Both the position numbers and the translations under genes were made by a program. Shown here piece by piece: positions 1-12,288 of a DNA stretch of 64,000 bases. The notes under the pieces are model-generated. The model made no database searches. It saw nothing but the letters and a program-made list of their open reading frames with translations, and was not told the DNA's origin. Position 1 is the stretch's first letter. Each line of letters starts with the position of its first letter. The stretch spans positions 24,705,681 through 24,769,680 of the forward strand of contig NC_081165.1 of the NCBI RefSeq assembly GCF_012432095.1, in the 5' to 3' direction. The DNA comes from Onychostoma macrolepis (Eukaryota > Chordata > Actinopteri > Cypriniformes > Cyprinidae).

Positions 1-1089
1 AGCTTTTTTGATCACACAAAATGGAAAATTCTGTCATTGTTTACCTGGTATGGTTCCACGTCTGTTTGATTCAATAGAGTTTGCAGTCTGGATTGAACAA
101 CATCAACATGAGATAGAAAAAACACCACGTGACACAAAATAATGACAAGAAAATAAGCCTTTTTTTTCACGCAGTCCGATTCCAACAAGTGACTCTGATG
201 CGGTTCTCTTACAAAATCTTTCAAAAAGACTCGTGAATCAGTAGTTAGCAGATTGAATCAGTCTGAAGAGTCGTTCTCAGAAATGACTCGACAAACAATC
301 TGACTCACTTCAACAAAGTTACCGTTACTTTCATTGTACTGTCACGTGAAAATTAAATTACTAAAAATTATAATATGGCGTGTAGTTGAAGATAATTTAA
401 CCGTTTGTTTGTTTATTGATTAAATGATGTGCTGAAAATCCTTTTCGCTTTTTAAAAATTGCTAGTAAATCAACACACACACACATAATTTAATCGTTTT
501 TAATGGATAATTAAAAACTGAGTTTCATAAGCTCAGATCAATCAGTTCCAAAATGAAATACAAATCCTGTGCTAACTGAAAGAAAACAATTTGATAAAAA
601 AGATTGAATTCAATATTATATTTGAAAATGATATAGCATAACAAGAAATTTCTAAGCAGTTTTTTTTTTTTTTGTAGGCCAGTCATTTTTGACACAAGTG
701 TAACAAAGTGGGAGGTTCATGCTTTTTTGGGAGTTGTAATATGCTGTGTGAGTGAAGTCAGAAGGTTTTAATCCAATGATGTGATAACTTGTATTTTTCA
801 GAAACTTAGTTGAACTGTTCATCTGCATGAGCTCCGATTGTGCATTTGCATTTTTAGTGAATACTGAAGCTATAACAATTACAAACTCTCTAAAATTCCC
901 TTGATCCAATATATTTGCTCTATTAGGAAGAAAGTTCTGAAAGTTGAACGGTTAAACAGTTGTCAAAGACGTCACGGTTTGGCTCACTCTGATGTAGGCC
1001 TACGCTGACACCACTAAAGCTGTCTTTCACGTTGCTCCACCGATATTTCATTGCAGGATCTGTCTGACAGTTTTGTGTTTAATCTGCAG
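1..1089. other. Intronic sequence upstream of the first chrna4 exon in the window, no exon seen
   Basis: I see no coding exon here on either strand. It should be intron of chrna4, because the exon that starts at 1090 begins inside a codon. Short CA runs lie near 473-485. About 500-620 is a dispersed repeat whose second copy lies at about 40480-40595 in the same orientation (shared words such as AAGCTCAGATCAATC and AAGATTGAATT). A polypyrimidine stretch and TCTGCAG at 1083-1089 form the acceptor of the next exon. Confidence 0.6.
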
Positions 1090-4060
1090 TGCGGACGGAG
1101 ACTTTGCGGTGACTCACTTGACTAAAGCCCAGGTGTTTTACAACGGCAGGATCAAATGGAAACCTCCTGCCATTTATAAAAGCTCCTGCAGCATCGATGT
1201 CACCTTCTTTCCCTTCGACCAGCAAAACTGCAAGATGAAATTCGGCTCTTGGACGTATGATCGGGCCAAGATCGACCTGGTCAGCATGGCCAGTGACGTA
1301 GACCAGATGGACTATTGGGAAAGCGGGGAGTGGGTCATAGTAAACGCCGTCGGCACTTACAACATCAAGAAGTACGAGTGCTGTACGGAAATCTACCCAG
1401 ATATCACCTACTTCTTCATCATCAGACGTCTGCCTCTGTTCTACACCATCAATCTAATCATCCCCTGCCTGCTTATATCCTGCCTGACGGTGCTGGTCTT
1501 CTACCTTCCCTCAGAGTGTGCGGAGAAAATCACGCTGTGCATCTCTGTCCTCCTCTCTCTGACCGTTTTCCTCCTGCTAATCACAGAAATTATTCCCTCG
1601 ACCTCGCTAGTCATCCCGCTCATTGGCGAGTACCTCCTCTTCACCATGATCTTCGTCACTCTCTCCATCATCATCACTGTGTTTGTCCTCAACGTCCACC
1701 ACCGTTCGTCCCGCACGCACAGCATGCCACACTGGGTCCGCCAGCTGTTTCTACACCTGGTGCCCCGTTACCTGTTCATGACACGTCCGCCTGCCTCGGG
1801 TAAGAGGAACTGTGGGAAACTGATCGAGATGATGCACAAGCCAATGGCGTCACAGTCCATGTTTCTGCGGAACAACATTCTGGATATTTCTCCGCAAACT
1901 CCCCATTTGGACGTGATCTCGGTTGCCCAGTTGGATCAAATTCAACAGGACTCTTCCCCCAAACCCATGTTTTTCTGCAGTTCTCCCAGCAGCCAGTATT
2001 CCATCCTGCAAGAGGAAGCATTGCAAACACCTCAAACGCCGGCCCTTGGTTATACATGCGCATACACAAACAGCATCTTTGCCTCAAGCACTACTTCTTT
2101 TCCAGATACTATCCTTGGTACTTTGCTACACACCATCCCGCAGGAAGGAGCCGAGTGTACAGACTGTGATATCCAAGGCCAGAGTGCTGAGAGCGTCTTC
2201 ATGGAAGCCAAAGAGAGCGTCCTGGGAGCAGGGAGTTGTCAACACTGTCTTACATCTGAGGGGACGAGTCTGCAGAAGCTTGATCACGAGGAAGCCGGGA
2301 GATGTACCAGACATAACTTGCCCAACGCTCAGATCTTCAGCTCTAACAGTGACGGCACTACTGATCTGAGCAATCTGTCGCAGTCCCTGCTCAAAGCCTT
2401 GGAAGGAGTTCAGTACATTGCTGACCATCTGAGAGCAGAGGATTCAGACTTTTCAGTAAGTTTTACATATTAAAAGAGTAGTTCACCTTCAGGACAAATG
2501 AAAATTGTGTCACCATTTAATCACCGACATGTCATCCCAAACCTGTCACTTCCTTTCTTTGGTGGAACACAGAAAGAGATGTTTTGAAAATGTTAACATT
2601 AGGGCAGTCAATTTAATGCATTAATTTGATGGAAAATAGAAAATGAATGGAAAATGAATGTCCTGGCCCAGACCTGTACGTCATCCATGCAGTTGCTGAA
2701 AAAGATGATGCAGAAGACGACTGACTGCATGATGAGAATGCAGTTATGCGCCCTTAAAATTCAAGAAATGAGGGCAAAGACATTTTTGTCTTATATAGTT
2801 TAGCAATATTACACAAACACACGTGTTGATTTTCCCAAATATCTGCCCAACTGCACATGTGATATTGATTTTATACAGCAAGAAGTTAATATTATGTTAA
2901 ATTTTAGACACAATATTGAAGTTTCTGAAGGAATCCACATTTTTTTAACAAATCAAGTGAGCCGAGGATTCAGTGAGTCATTCATAAAGACACTTGCTTC
3001 ATGTTTTATTCAATCAGTCTGAAGAAATCAGTTGAATGATTGACTGAATCACTTCACACACTCTTTCTAAAGCTACTTTTTGTAACACAATAAAGATGTT
3101 TTGGGGGGTAATTCTTCAGCCAAAATTGATGCGGGACTAAATAATCGGCTCATATAATTAATTAGATTAAAAATTGAAAAAACTTGCAAAGTTAGTAAGT
3201 CAGATTTTGATTCAGTAACAATGATCACTTCAATTCAGTTATTCACGATGATTAAAACTGGTAGCTCATATTTGTAAACTGTTCATTAAAACAACCAACC
3301 TATTCATTCAGGAATCAGACTACTCTGATTGCATTAGGTATGTATAATTCACTAAAATGAACCTGCTCATACGTTCTTGAATAAGACTATTAATTGCGCC
3401 ATTATTTTGTGGTATGCAATCTTTTCAATTCATCAAATTCAATACAAACTACAAACTTTCATTTACAGCTCAGGTAAAATATGATTTCTTCAGTCGTAGT
3501 GCTGAAGATTAGATATAAAACAGTGCAGGAAAATCTGCTGTATGGTTACATTCTTGTTTCAAGTCATGTGTGTTTGGAATGACATGAGGGTGAGTAAATA
3601 AATTTGTAATCCTGGGAAAAAAATGCAATGCAGATAAAAGTAAAATAAACACAAACACAAAAGAACTCTAAAGGTAAACAGACTGTAAAAAAAGAATATC
3701 CAGGATTGAAAACCTTTAGCAAGAGATTCTCCTCAAGTTCTTCTGAGGCACTTTGAACTGGCCTTTGATATTGGTATTATTTTATCACTGTTCTTGCTAC
3801 GCTACAAAAAACAGAAAGCACTGTGGTCACACAGGAAAGTAGTCATCCAAAAAAATCAATTCTGAGAGGGAAAAACATGAGTGGAAAATATATCATGATA
3901 TCTGAAACGAATGAATCTCCTTTTTTCCCACCAGGTGAGGGAAGACTGGAAATACGTTGCCATGGTGATTGATAGAATATTCCTCTGGATGTTTGTGCTG
4001 GTGTGCATTCTGGGGACAGTCGGACTCTTCCTCCCACCGTGGCTGGCTGGAATGATCTAG
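1090..4060 (+). CDS. chrna4: Neuronal nicotinic acetylcholine receptor subunit alpha-4 (3' part)
   Basis: Two coding exons, 1090-2455 and 3935-4060, stop TAG at 4058-4060. The product is a ligand-gated cation channel subunit of neuronal plasma membranes. Seen directly: the 13-residue Cys-loop between CSIDVTFF and QQNC, the vicinal cysteine pair in YECCTEIYPD that marks alpha subunits, then TM1 to TM3 (LPLFYTINLIIPCLLISC, EKITLCISVLLSL, IPLIGEYLLFTMIF). A roughly 200-residue variable cytoplasmic loop follows, then the amphipathic segment ALEGVQYIADHLRAEDSDFS. The last exon gives VREDWKYVAMVIDRIFLW, TM4 and the end LPPWLAGMI. The loop start NCGKLIEMMHK and the PPWLAGMI end favour alpha-4 over alpha-2. 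The first exon starts with one base of a split codon (AA|T GCG GAC), so the in-frame ATG at 1073 is not a start. The signal peptide and about 140 N-terminal residues are off the left edge. A teleost-specific duplicate (4a or 4b) cannot be distinguished. Confidence 0.87.
2456..3934 (+). other. Last intron of chrna4, with repeat remnants
   Basis: Donor GTAAGT at 2456 and acceptor CCACCAG ending at 3934. The first 130 bases (AGTAGTTCACCTTCAGGACA onward) and the segment near 3570-3600 (GACATGAGGGTGAGTAAATA) look like the two ends of a common fish inverted-repeat element. The rest is unremarkable AT-rich sequence. Confidence 0.6.
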
Positions 4061-4275
4061 ATCCTCGTGTGGAGTCTCTGATTGGCTCTGTGTGGGTGGG
4101 GAATGGCCTTGTCAATTACACTTGACTTCAGTGACCTCATTAAACATCTGCTGTCATGGAAATTAAGTGATGTTTAATGTCAGTGCTTCTCGGTGTAACA
4201 GGAAGTTAGTAGTGGGATTCTGTGCACTTAAAGGACTGGTTTGGGTTAAATGCAAGTTAATGAAAAATGAAATTA

Positions 4276-4281
4276 AATAAA
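4276..4281 (+). terminator. Candidate polyadenylation signal of chrna4
   Basis: AATAAA about 215 bases after the chrna4 stop codon, in a plain AT-rich 3' untranslated stretch. It is the first canonical signal after the stop on this strand, and no transcript evidence is available here. Confidence 0.45.
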
Positions 4282-4339
4282 ATGAAACTGATGTGAACAT
4301 TTACTCTTTCTTTACTCTTTATATATGGAGGAATTGGTT

Positions 4340-4660
4340 ACACTTTACTTGAAGGGGTGTGCATAAGACTGACATGACACCTTCATAATCATGACATGAC
4401 GTCATGAATATGAAGGTTTTTTATGCATGTTTATGACAACTGTCATTAAGTGTCATTCGCTCAGTTAATGCAAAGATGACATTGTTTGAGATGTCTTTGT
4501 TATGGGCTAGGGTTAGGTCAAATAATGTTATCTTTGCATTAAAAATGACATAACTGAGTGAATGACACTTAATGACAGTTGTCATAAACATGCATAAAAT
4601 CTCCTTCATAATCATGACATGACACAGGTGTCATGTCAGTCTTATGCACAAAAGCATCAT
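4340..4660. repeat. Palindromic non-autonomous DNA transposon (MITE)
   Basis: A near-perfect inverted repeat. The left arm contains GTGCATAAGACTGACATGAC, TTCATAATCATGACATGAC and ATGCATGTTTATGACAACTG. The right arm carries their reverse complements in reverse order, ending TGACATGACACAGGTGTCATGTCAGTCTTATGCAC. The loop is near 4490-4510. It has no coding capacity. Superfamily not assigned. Confidence 0.75.
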
Positions 4661-5529
4661 TAAAGTGGCACATACGACTCGTTTTCTATATTCCGAGACT
4701 TCTGAGGTCATATGAGGTCATCAAGTCTGTATGCAGTAAAATTTCACCTGGAACCTTCCTTTAAAGAAAACTGAGTTGATTCAGTCTGTCACTATAGAAA
4801 TATCTAAAACATAGACAAAGAATACATCTACCTTAATGGTTTACAATGGAACAGATGTATTTACATTAATATTTTTCCCCTATTTTGAGAATTCACCCTT
4901 CGCTGGGAGTTTGATTGACAGGCGATCTGACCAATCATAGAACTTGAACTGTTTATTGACATCTTTCCGTGGTTGAAACAACATACCTTCTCATGTTTAT
5001 TCACGTTTAATCTGTGCAGATAATATATAGAGATGATCGGTTCATGTGGCACTTAGAGCAATCTGTCATGACACATGAAAGAGCAACAAAACTGCATTTT
5101 TTCTTTGAGTTTCTTTTAAAAAAATGACAAAATTTGAAAGATGAAACTTTCTCATAGCAAAATTAAGAGTTGTCTTTTCTGTGAAAAATACATCGCTGAG
5201 CAAAGAGGACACTGATAACGTGACAACAGACAAGACAGAGCAGGTTACTTCTGGTATAAAACAAAGTGTCAACTTTCACATTTTTTATTTTTTAAGATTC
5301 AAATACCGTTTTGTGGTTCTTCAATGTGTCGAGACAGATCGCTGCAGCGCCTCAGTTCAAGCGGCACATGAACTGTTCATCTTTTAATATTTACTTGAAA
5401 TAAACATGAATGAACATCAGAAGGTATTTTATTTAAATCGTGGAAAGACGTCAACCATTTTTCGACTTTTAAGTTCACCCACGTTAATCTACTCTCCTGT
5501 CTGGTTTGTTTCCCTGTTGAAAAAAACAG

Positions 5530-5873
5530 CATATGCTGGTTAGGTATGTTTTGAAGCAGGGTGTCAAACTCAGTTCCTGGAGGGCCGCAGCCCTGCAGAG
5601 TTTAGTTCCAACCCTGCTCCAACACACAAACCATGTATTTTTCAAGTAAGCCTGAAGGACGTGATTAGCTGGATCAGGTGTGTTTAATTAGGGTTGGAGC
5701 TAAACTCTGCAGGGCTGTAGCCCTCCAGGAACTGAGTTTGACACCCCTGCTTTGAAGCATGGCAGCTGGTTTAAGCTGGTCCTGAGCAGGAGCTAAACAG
5801 TTTAGGATCAGCACATGACCAGCTTAAACCTGCTCAAACCAGCTGCCATGCTTCAAAACATACCTAACCAGGG
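5530..5873. repeat. MITE with TGGTTAGGTATGTTTTGAAG termini, split by a hAT-like insertion
   Basis: The left end TGGTTAGGTATGTTTTGAAG is interrupted at 5556 and resumes at 5758 (CATGGCAGCTGGTTTAAGC). The right end is the reverse complement of both parts joined (about 5823-5870). The uninterrupted right arm shows what the left arm looked like before the insertion. It has no coding capacity. Confidence 0.75.
5557..5749. mobile_element. hAT-type MITE, 193 bases, with 8-base target duplication
   Basis: It begins CAGGGTGTCAAACTCAGTTC and ends with the reverse complement GAACTGAGTTTGACACCCCTG. The inverted termini extend about 60 bases. The flanks TTTTGAAG (5549-5556) and CTTTGAAG (5750-5757) are an 8-base target site duplication with one change, the length typical of hAT transposons. 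No open reading frame. Confidence 0.85.
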
Positions 5874-5950
5874 TTGTTAGACAAAATGGTGGATTCGGCA
5901 TTATGATTGGTCAGATCGCCTGTCAATCAAGCTCCCTGCGAAGGGCCAAT

Positions 5951-7400
5951 CGCATATGGATTTCAGTGTGTGAGAATGACTTGCAGGAGATTTCAGCTGT
6001 GAAAGTTAACGTAGGTGACAGCAGATAAAATTGTGCAATAGTTTGTTCAAGTCTGTCCTGAATGTGATATGAATTCATAAAGATGATTTCCCAAGGACTG
6101 CTTGTATCTTAGCTGTTCACCTTTACAAACTCTGAATATATCAAAAGTGAAGATGCTCTTAAGAAGCAGGTCCATCTTAATTTGTACCGACACTATTTAT
6201 GTCCATATTTCGGTAACAGCTTTTAACAAACACTTTTCACAAAAATTCGTATGTCAAATTTTGCACAATTATTTAACTAAATTAATTTTTAGGGGCTATT
6301 TATAACAGGAAGGATGCCTGTTTAAAATGTGAAAATTAGCATTAATAAATGTCAGATGATTTAGTAACTGAATGTTAAGATGTCCACTGAAAAGCCATAT
6401 GGACGAGTGATGAAACGTCTTCAAAAGACAAGAAATGAGTCCAGTTACAGGAAATGAAATCCACATGAGATGTGTGTTTCAAGTCTGTCTTTCAAATATT
6501 TTGTGATGGATTTAAGGATTGTGCCATTGAATGCTGACATCTCCCAATGAAAGGTTTAGTAAGACATGTTCCGTTACCTTCCTGAGCAATACAGAAATAC
6601 CTGTCAAGGAAAATCTGCTCTAATACCCCTCTCTCCTCTCAGGTGGTGGATGAGTTGACCTACAAGAGGAGAGGTCACAGGTTGAGTTAAATCAGTGCCT
6701 CAGGGCAGATGGAAAGCTCAGGCTGTCAGAATGAACCAATGCTGTCGTCCTCTTCAAGAGCATCACACACCTGCAGCACCGATATTGGATTTCACCATCC
6801 ACACCATAATGAAAGCTGTCAAACAACTGAGTTAGGCTGCCACTTGGGTATGTCTTTGTAAATAAATATTTGACTGATTCAATAACATTCTTCATCATTT
6901 CTGATTCAAATGTTCAATACCCATGAATTTTTAAATGTAACATACCAGAGACTCAATTTCATATATATAGCTTCATATAATATACATAAAGATTATATAC
7001 TGTTCCAAAGAAGCTTTGGAGAAGAAAGTTGGTTGGATGAATTAAAGCAATACCAATATGCATAGGCAGTTCATCCTGCTTTGGTTTATAAATACTTAAA
7101 TGTCCACCGGCCAAATATAAATGATCTGCAGAAAAAGCCACATATATTTGGTATATATTTCTTTAATAATAACTATTAGTATGTTTAGATTTTGAGAAAA
7201 CTGAGTAATGTTGTTACTTATAAATACATTCATGCATTTTCTAAATGATGTCTCAGATCTGATTCTAGGAGATCACTACCTGTTACCGGGGATGGACTGG
7301 ATAATCCATCATTTTAAAAGGGAAATCACCAGCGTCATGTTTTGGATGCTGGTGTACTGGTTTCTGACTTTTACCCTGGTCAACCGGTTTCAGCGGTTAC
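5951..7400. other. Gene-free AT-rich intergenic stretch
   Basis: I see no exon, RNA gene or clear element boundary here. The short open frames (for example 6102-6305 or 6959-7141) have no recognisable protein features. This is ordinary intergenic DNA between the convergent chrna4 and dnhd1 genes. Confidence 0.5.
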
Positions 7401-7409
7401 TGTTGGTTT

Positions 7410-7700
7410 TTCTAGTTAAAGGAACAGTTTACCTAAAAAGGAAAATTTACTCAGCCTCAGACCATCCAAGATGTATATGAGTTTATTTGCTCATCAGAAC
7501 AGATTTGGAGAAATGTAGCATAACATCACTTGTTCACCAACGGAACCTCTGCAGCGAATGGGTGCCGTCAGAATGAGAGTCCAAACCGCTGATAAAAACC
7601 AAGTGGTTCGGGGCACCAACAACACACAAGACAGAGCGAATAATGGTTCCTTTGCTTTTGTTTTAAAACCCCGGAGGCTTGCTGTTTTGAATGACCTATG
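7410..7700. repeat. Dispersed fish repeat fragment
   Basis: Segment from AAAGGAACAGTTTACC through ACTCAGCCTCAGACCATCCA, CAGAACAGATTTGGAGAAAT and GAATGGGTGCCGTCAGAATG. This matches, from general knowledge, a very common cyprinid interspersed DNA element that begins with a GTTCACCC-type terminus. The opposite terminus is not obvious, so this is probably a truncated copy. The overlapping frames 7208-7480 and 7558-7779 are not genes. Confidence 0.5.
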
Positions 7701-7899
7701 GTCATTTCTCTCATTCACTGTGACAATAAAATTTCGAAAAGGTCTAAAATCTACATTTTTACTAAGTGTAATTTTGTAAGGACATGCTTTGGAAGGTGGA
7801 TTTCTTTACACTCTCTCGTCAATTTTGTTACTTTTAACAACATCTTAAATAAAACTGAAAATGTTAAATACATGCCATCAGTTTTTTCTTTAAGTTGGT

Positions 7900-9090
7900 G
7901 ATCGTCTCCATAATAAGCTTAACATAGAGACTATCTAATAACACATAACAGTCTAATATTTGTTATTCTGGAAGCCAGAAATGCTTTGATTATCACACAA
8001 GGGCAGTGATCATTTTTCAGCATGCAAAAAAACGAGAGCCCATGAGACTGTGTGTCTGCAGAAGGACAATGCACTAGGTCAGTGTGAAAAAAGAGGGCAG
8101 TGGTTCATTATTTTCTCCCATTCACTGGTAAGACTGCGATCATTTCGAATTCAGTCGTCTTCTGCTCCTGAGCATTCAGCTTGCAAACACAGCAGAATCC
8201 CAAAGGAGAGAGAAGAGCCAGAATAACTCATTCTATAGTGTGAAAAGGAACAGCAGACTGAAGAGGAACTGGAAGAAATAATGAGAGAGTAGTGATAAAG
8301 AGAAGGGAAAAAAGAGGAGAGGTGTAATGAAGGAGGTGAAAGTCTACCTTCCATTCCATCTGCTCAGGGGACTCAGTGAGCAACAGGACGCATCTCTCCA
8401 CCTGAGCGACCTGGAGGAGTTGAGTATTCATGGAGTCTCTAGTGTTGTTCTGCTCCTGCAGGCATCTGAGCCAGTTTAATGAGTAGGAAAAGGCAGCTTG
8501 AGCTTTATAAGTTCGTCACTGAGTCTCGTTCTAATAAACGCACATTAAAAATTAAATGGATTATTCCTATTTCAGTCAGGACCACTCTGTTTGAGTCAGA
8601 ATATTGTAGAGGTCCTGAAATTTATATTTGGCGGCAGGCTTCGCTCTGAAGGGCTCAGATTCTGAGCTATCCACAGGCAAACCTCACTGAGGTTTGAACA
8701 CTCCTGAAGCCTTAACAATTGCCAGATATTTTAATATGCACAATTATATATACCAAGTAGAGTAACACAGTACTGTTGATAATATTGGACAATTTGAGCA
8801 ACATCAGCTGGATAGATGATATATCTCCATGGGCGAGCAGTTAAGTGATCATGTATCTGCATAAGGAGGAGTTGGGGATGGAGGAGGGTAAGCACATGTC
8901 TGTGCGACAGACTATGGCAAGTGTGAGAACGGATGATCTTATTAATTGTAGTGGGAGAGTTACGATCAGCTGAGTGTCAGCTGATGCTGCAGTCATGCCG
9001 TGGTCTGCCTGAACTACGTTTGAGATCCATTCGTCGCTCAAACTAGATTTATATCAAGCGGCAACCTTCCGGTCTCTCTCTTGAAACCAA
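7900..9090. other. Gene-free intergenic stretch
   Basis: No exon recognised. A purine-rich patch occurs at about 8195-8340. The short open frames on the - strand at 8151-8431 read through that purine-rich patch and are serine- and leucine-rich artefacts. Confidence 0.4.
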
Positions 9091-9099
9091 CACAGACGT

Positions 9100-9600
9100 G
9101 ACTTAAACTGCAATTCATCGACTGGCCGCTAGAGACTGGCTCCAAAAGGGAGTCAGTCCCATAGACTCCTCATATTAAAATGCCCAACATTACAGCAGAA
9201 AAAAAAATGTTTACAGCCTGGTACAAAAAGTGGTTTTGGTCTATGTCGCTAATTTTGCCCTTCATGACAACTGTGAGGGGGGTGAATTTTTTTATAACTC
9301 ATCCGTTTAAATTATATTAAGCCTTAAAGTTCTGCATAATTAAGGACGAGGCCACTTGAGTGACAGGTGGATTGCCGCTGCAGTCACCACCGTCGCGCTA
9401 GGCGAGCGTGGCTTCAGCAACCAGCTCCACCCATGTCCCACCTTTTTGCCCATTTTCCATTATCCGGGAGTGATGCACAGCCAAGATGGCGACGGCCATC
9501 TCTGCGCACTTTGAGCTTCAAAAATTGTCTTCAGAAACCGTTTTTTTTACAGACTATGATTTATATGCACAGGTACGACGGCGTTTTAGTGCCTCGTTAA
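9100..9600. repeat. Transposon-derived repeat fragment
   Basis: The stretch includes AGTCAGTCCCATAGACTCC, GACGAGGCCACTTGAGTGAC and AGCCAAGATGGCGACGG, words I associate with a high-copy zebrafish interspersed repeat. The base composition (GC-rich islands such as 9375-9420) differs from the surroundings. The open frame at 9367-9600 lies entirely inside it and should not be taken as a gene. Confidence 0.45.
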
Positions 9601-9611
9601 AAAATAAATAA

Positions 9612-9735
9612 ATCTAAGATTACGAGATTAAAGTCGAAATATTACGAGAATAAAATAAAAATGTTTCGAGAATAAAGTTGAAATGTTTCGATCATTTAAA
9701 TCGTAGAAATTAAAGTTATAATATTTTGAGAGTAT
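9612..9735. repeat. Degenerate tandem repeat, unit about 22-24 bases
   Basis: Repeated variants of ATTACGAGAATAAAGTCGAA: TTACGAGATTAAAGTCGAAA, TTACGAGAATAAAATAAAAA, TTTCGAGAATAAAGTTGAAA and ATTTTGAGAG are adjacent. About five imperfect units. Confidence 0.65.
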
Positions 9736-9739
9736 ATAG

Positions 9740-12288
9740 CCTATATCACGCATGCAAATTGCCCGCGTTGAGAGCACCGGGAGAAGTTGCCAGACCTCCG
9801 GAATTGATTTGAATATTGTTGCGTCCAAGCGACCGCATCATCTTACTGGGATGTCAATTTTAAGGACTCGCGGGAACAGCTTAATATCAAGAATATGATA
9901 TTTATTAACAGACTGAACAGGAACAACTGTTTATCTTAACATAAACTCACACACTCAATCGACATTCCTTTGGGGGGCGCTGTAGCTCTCTTATTTAACC
10001 CTTTTTTAATACACTACAAATATAGCTAATGTGGGATTATTAGCAGAAATCATACCATGTGTCATACTCGTGGGGACAGTATGCTTGGAAATAATATTTA
10101 ATGTATTCCATTGCATTTATTATTTGTAGTGCGCCAGCCACAAAATAGCAATAGCTTAAGCTTTGTGCTTTTAGTGCTTTTAATATAAAACAAAGTCTCA
10201 GCTTTCAAAATCAGTTTTATAACGAAACACAAATTATTTGTCTTACAATAATGTGATTTTCAAGATCTTTAATGTGGCGTGACAGATCGCTGTATTTATG
10301 TGAATAAATTCATTAAATTATTGTGAAAATTCCACCACCTACTCCGCAAAAACGTCCCAAACTTTCATTCCTCACAGCCTGTTTAATTAAACAGCAATAA
10401 AACGTTCTAAAGGTTGAAGTGGACTCAAATTTGTTAACATGCGTTATATTGTTGTCTTTTCTGCTGTAAACGTTAAGTGACTATTCACAAACTGTTTTAT
10501 TCATGGTATACTGTAAATGAGGACATACTATTTAATGTCTTCCATTCATTATTTGTAGTGTACCAGCCAACCAGTAATCACAACAATTTTGTGCTTTGTT
10601 GCTTTTACACACAGTTCAGCCTTCAAATTCTGCCAGTTTTATAATGAAATACAAATTATAAATGTTTTTTTGCTCTTTATTTCAAGTTTATAGCAAGATA
10701 TAAATTGAAGGAACATCATAAGGCATAAAAAAAAAAGTTTAGCCTAATTTATAATGAAAATGTCTCGTCGTTCGTTATTGTAATCGGAAAGATGATTGAC
10801 TCATATGCCGCTTAACAAACACATTATTGCAATATAGCCTACATATTGTTTGTATTTCGCTATAAAACGGACAGATTTTGAAAACTGAGATTTGGAATAT
10901 AACCTTTCCTAGTTTCCCAGCTAATAGATGACATTGTCAGAAGTTTGGCTAACGGTCTGGCAAGGTTCTCTCAAAGTTATGGATTTATCAAATGAAGTGT
11001 GCCTTTTAAGTCCACATGAACCGGAAGTTGCGACTGACTTCAGTTAGTGAATGAGACTCGCTGTTGTTATATGGCTTGTCAATGCAAAGCATTAAAGGTG
11101 CACCAAAGACTATAGATTTACAAAAATGGGTTACTCCTATTACTTATGAATGGGAGAAACTGCAACGCGCAATATGGTGGAATATGTCCCACCTTCTAAA
11201 TGAAAGAGCCAGTCGCTGATTAGTAAAGTCATTGCATCACTGCAGCAGCTGTTAGAAGCTCCCACAGAAACCAGAGACTCGCGCTCATGACTGCACATGC
11301 ACATTGACTGGTCTAGATAAAAAATAATAATAATAATTTAAAAAAGTTTTATAATGATATTTGAGCATAAGGAACTACATTTATGGGGCAGTTCATTTCA
11401 GATTTTTCTGCTGATTTGAAATGTGTAATTTAATTTTGAGTTCTGCAAGCAGTATTTTAGATTTCAGGATCCCCCCATTGATTTAGATGGGACTTGGTCT
11501 TGGATGCCTGAAATAGCTGTCTGGAGGCGTTGCAAATATCGCCGTCGAGTGAAAAAACTTTACTTGAAAGAGACTTTGGGTGCACTCACTCAGTAATATT
11601 TATGCTGCAATGGCCAATATGGTCATCTTAGACTTATACTGACACCTGGTGGTGTGGATGAAGCGTCACAAAACATTTCCAGTTGTTATTAGCTGACATT
11701 ATCAAATAACATTCAAAAATCCCACCTGGACACAAGACCCGCAATAGCCAAAGGCATCTGACCAGGTTTGAATGTGTACAAGCATAAATGAGTTATGAGA
11801 GATATACTGCAGCAGCCGTAAAACATCACTTCTTACTGTTGTCTATTGATTGTGGGGTGAAACATCACAAAGACATGTTTTTGACAGGCTTCGTGAGCTT
11901 CACCCACACAGATCTGTAAGGTGTTGAGGTAGGAGGAAGCTGATCCAGAGGCTGTTATGAAAACAAATGTCAAAATCTTGAACTAAACTCTACGTACATA
12001 TCCAAAAGTCAGCAACCTTAGTTTAAGCCAACACATTTTTTTAAATTTTTTTTATTGTTAATTTCTCATGGGGTGTTTTAAAAATTGCTTTATTTTTTTT
12101 TGGTTAATTTCACATGCTAAAAAGCTAAAAATTAGAAAAAAGGGTCAAAGTGTAGAAGTACTGTAATGCCACAAAAATGTATGATAATCTGAACAATATT
12201 TCCCAGTTTTCTCTATAGAAAGATAAATCTGCAACATAAATATTTTGTAATAATGCTATAATATAAGCAGATGTTCTCCTCAAAGGGT
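9740..12288. other. Intergenic stretch with repeat remnants, no gene
   Basis: No exon seen. Two partly similar segments occur at 10090-10260 and 10495-10690 (shared words ATTATTTGTAGTG, ACCAGCCA or GCCAGCCA, TTTTATAATGAAATACAAATTAT or a close variant), suggesting an old local duplication or two copies of one repeat. About 10990-11700 contains transposon-like text, including AAAGGTGCACCAAAGACTA and ACACCTGGTGGTGTGGATG. Confidence 0.45.

Larger units (their letters stand above)
4891..5950. repeat. Inverted pair of about 48-base arms enclosing nested elements
   Basis: The left arm at 4891-4938 (CCCTTCGCTGGGAG, then GATTGACAGGCGATCTGACC) is matched in reverse complement at about 5898-5949 (GGTCAGATCGCCTGTCAATC, then CTCCCTGCGAAGGG). 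The space between holds about 600 bases of unique-looking sequence and the nested elements at 5530-5873. The arms may be parts of one older element split by later insertions. Confidence 0.6.

Noticed and set aside
1073..1089. In-frame ATG upstream of the chrna4 exon as a start codon
   Set aside because: It lies before a good splice acceptor, and the protein that follows starts in the middle of the receptor's extracellular domain.
1315..2428. Several other open frames over the chrna4 exon on both strands
   Set aside because: They are alternative-frame shadows of the receptor exon, with arginine- and histidine-rich nonsense composition.
9367..9600. A 77-residue frame in a GC-rich patch
   Set aside because: It lies inside a transposon-derived repeat and has no protein family features.
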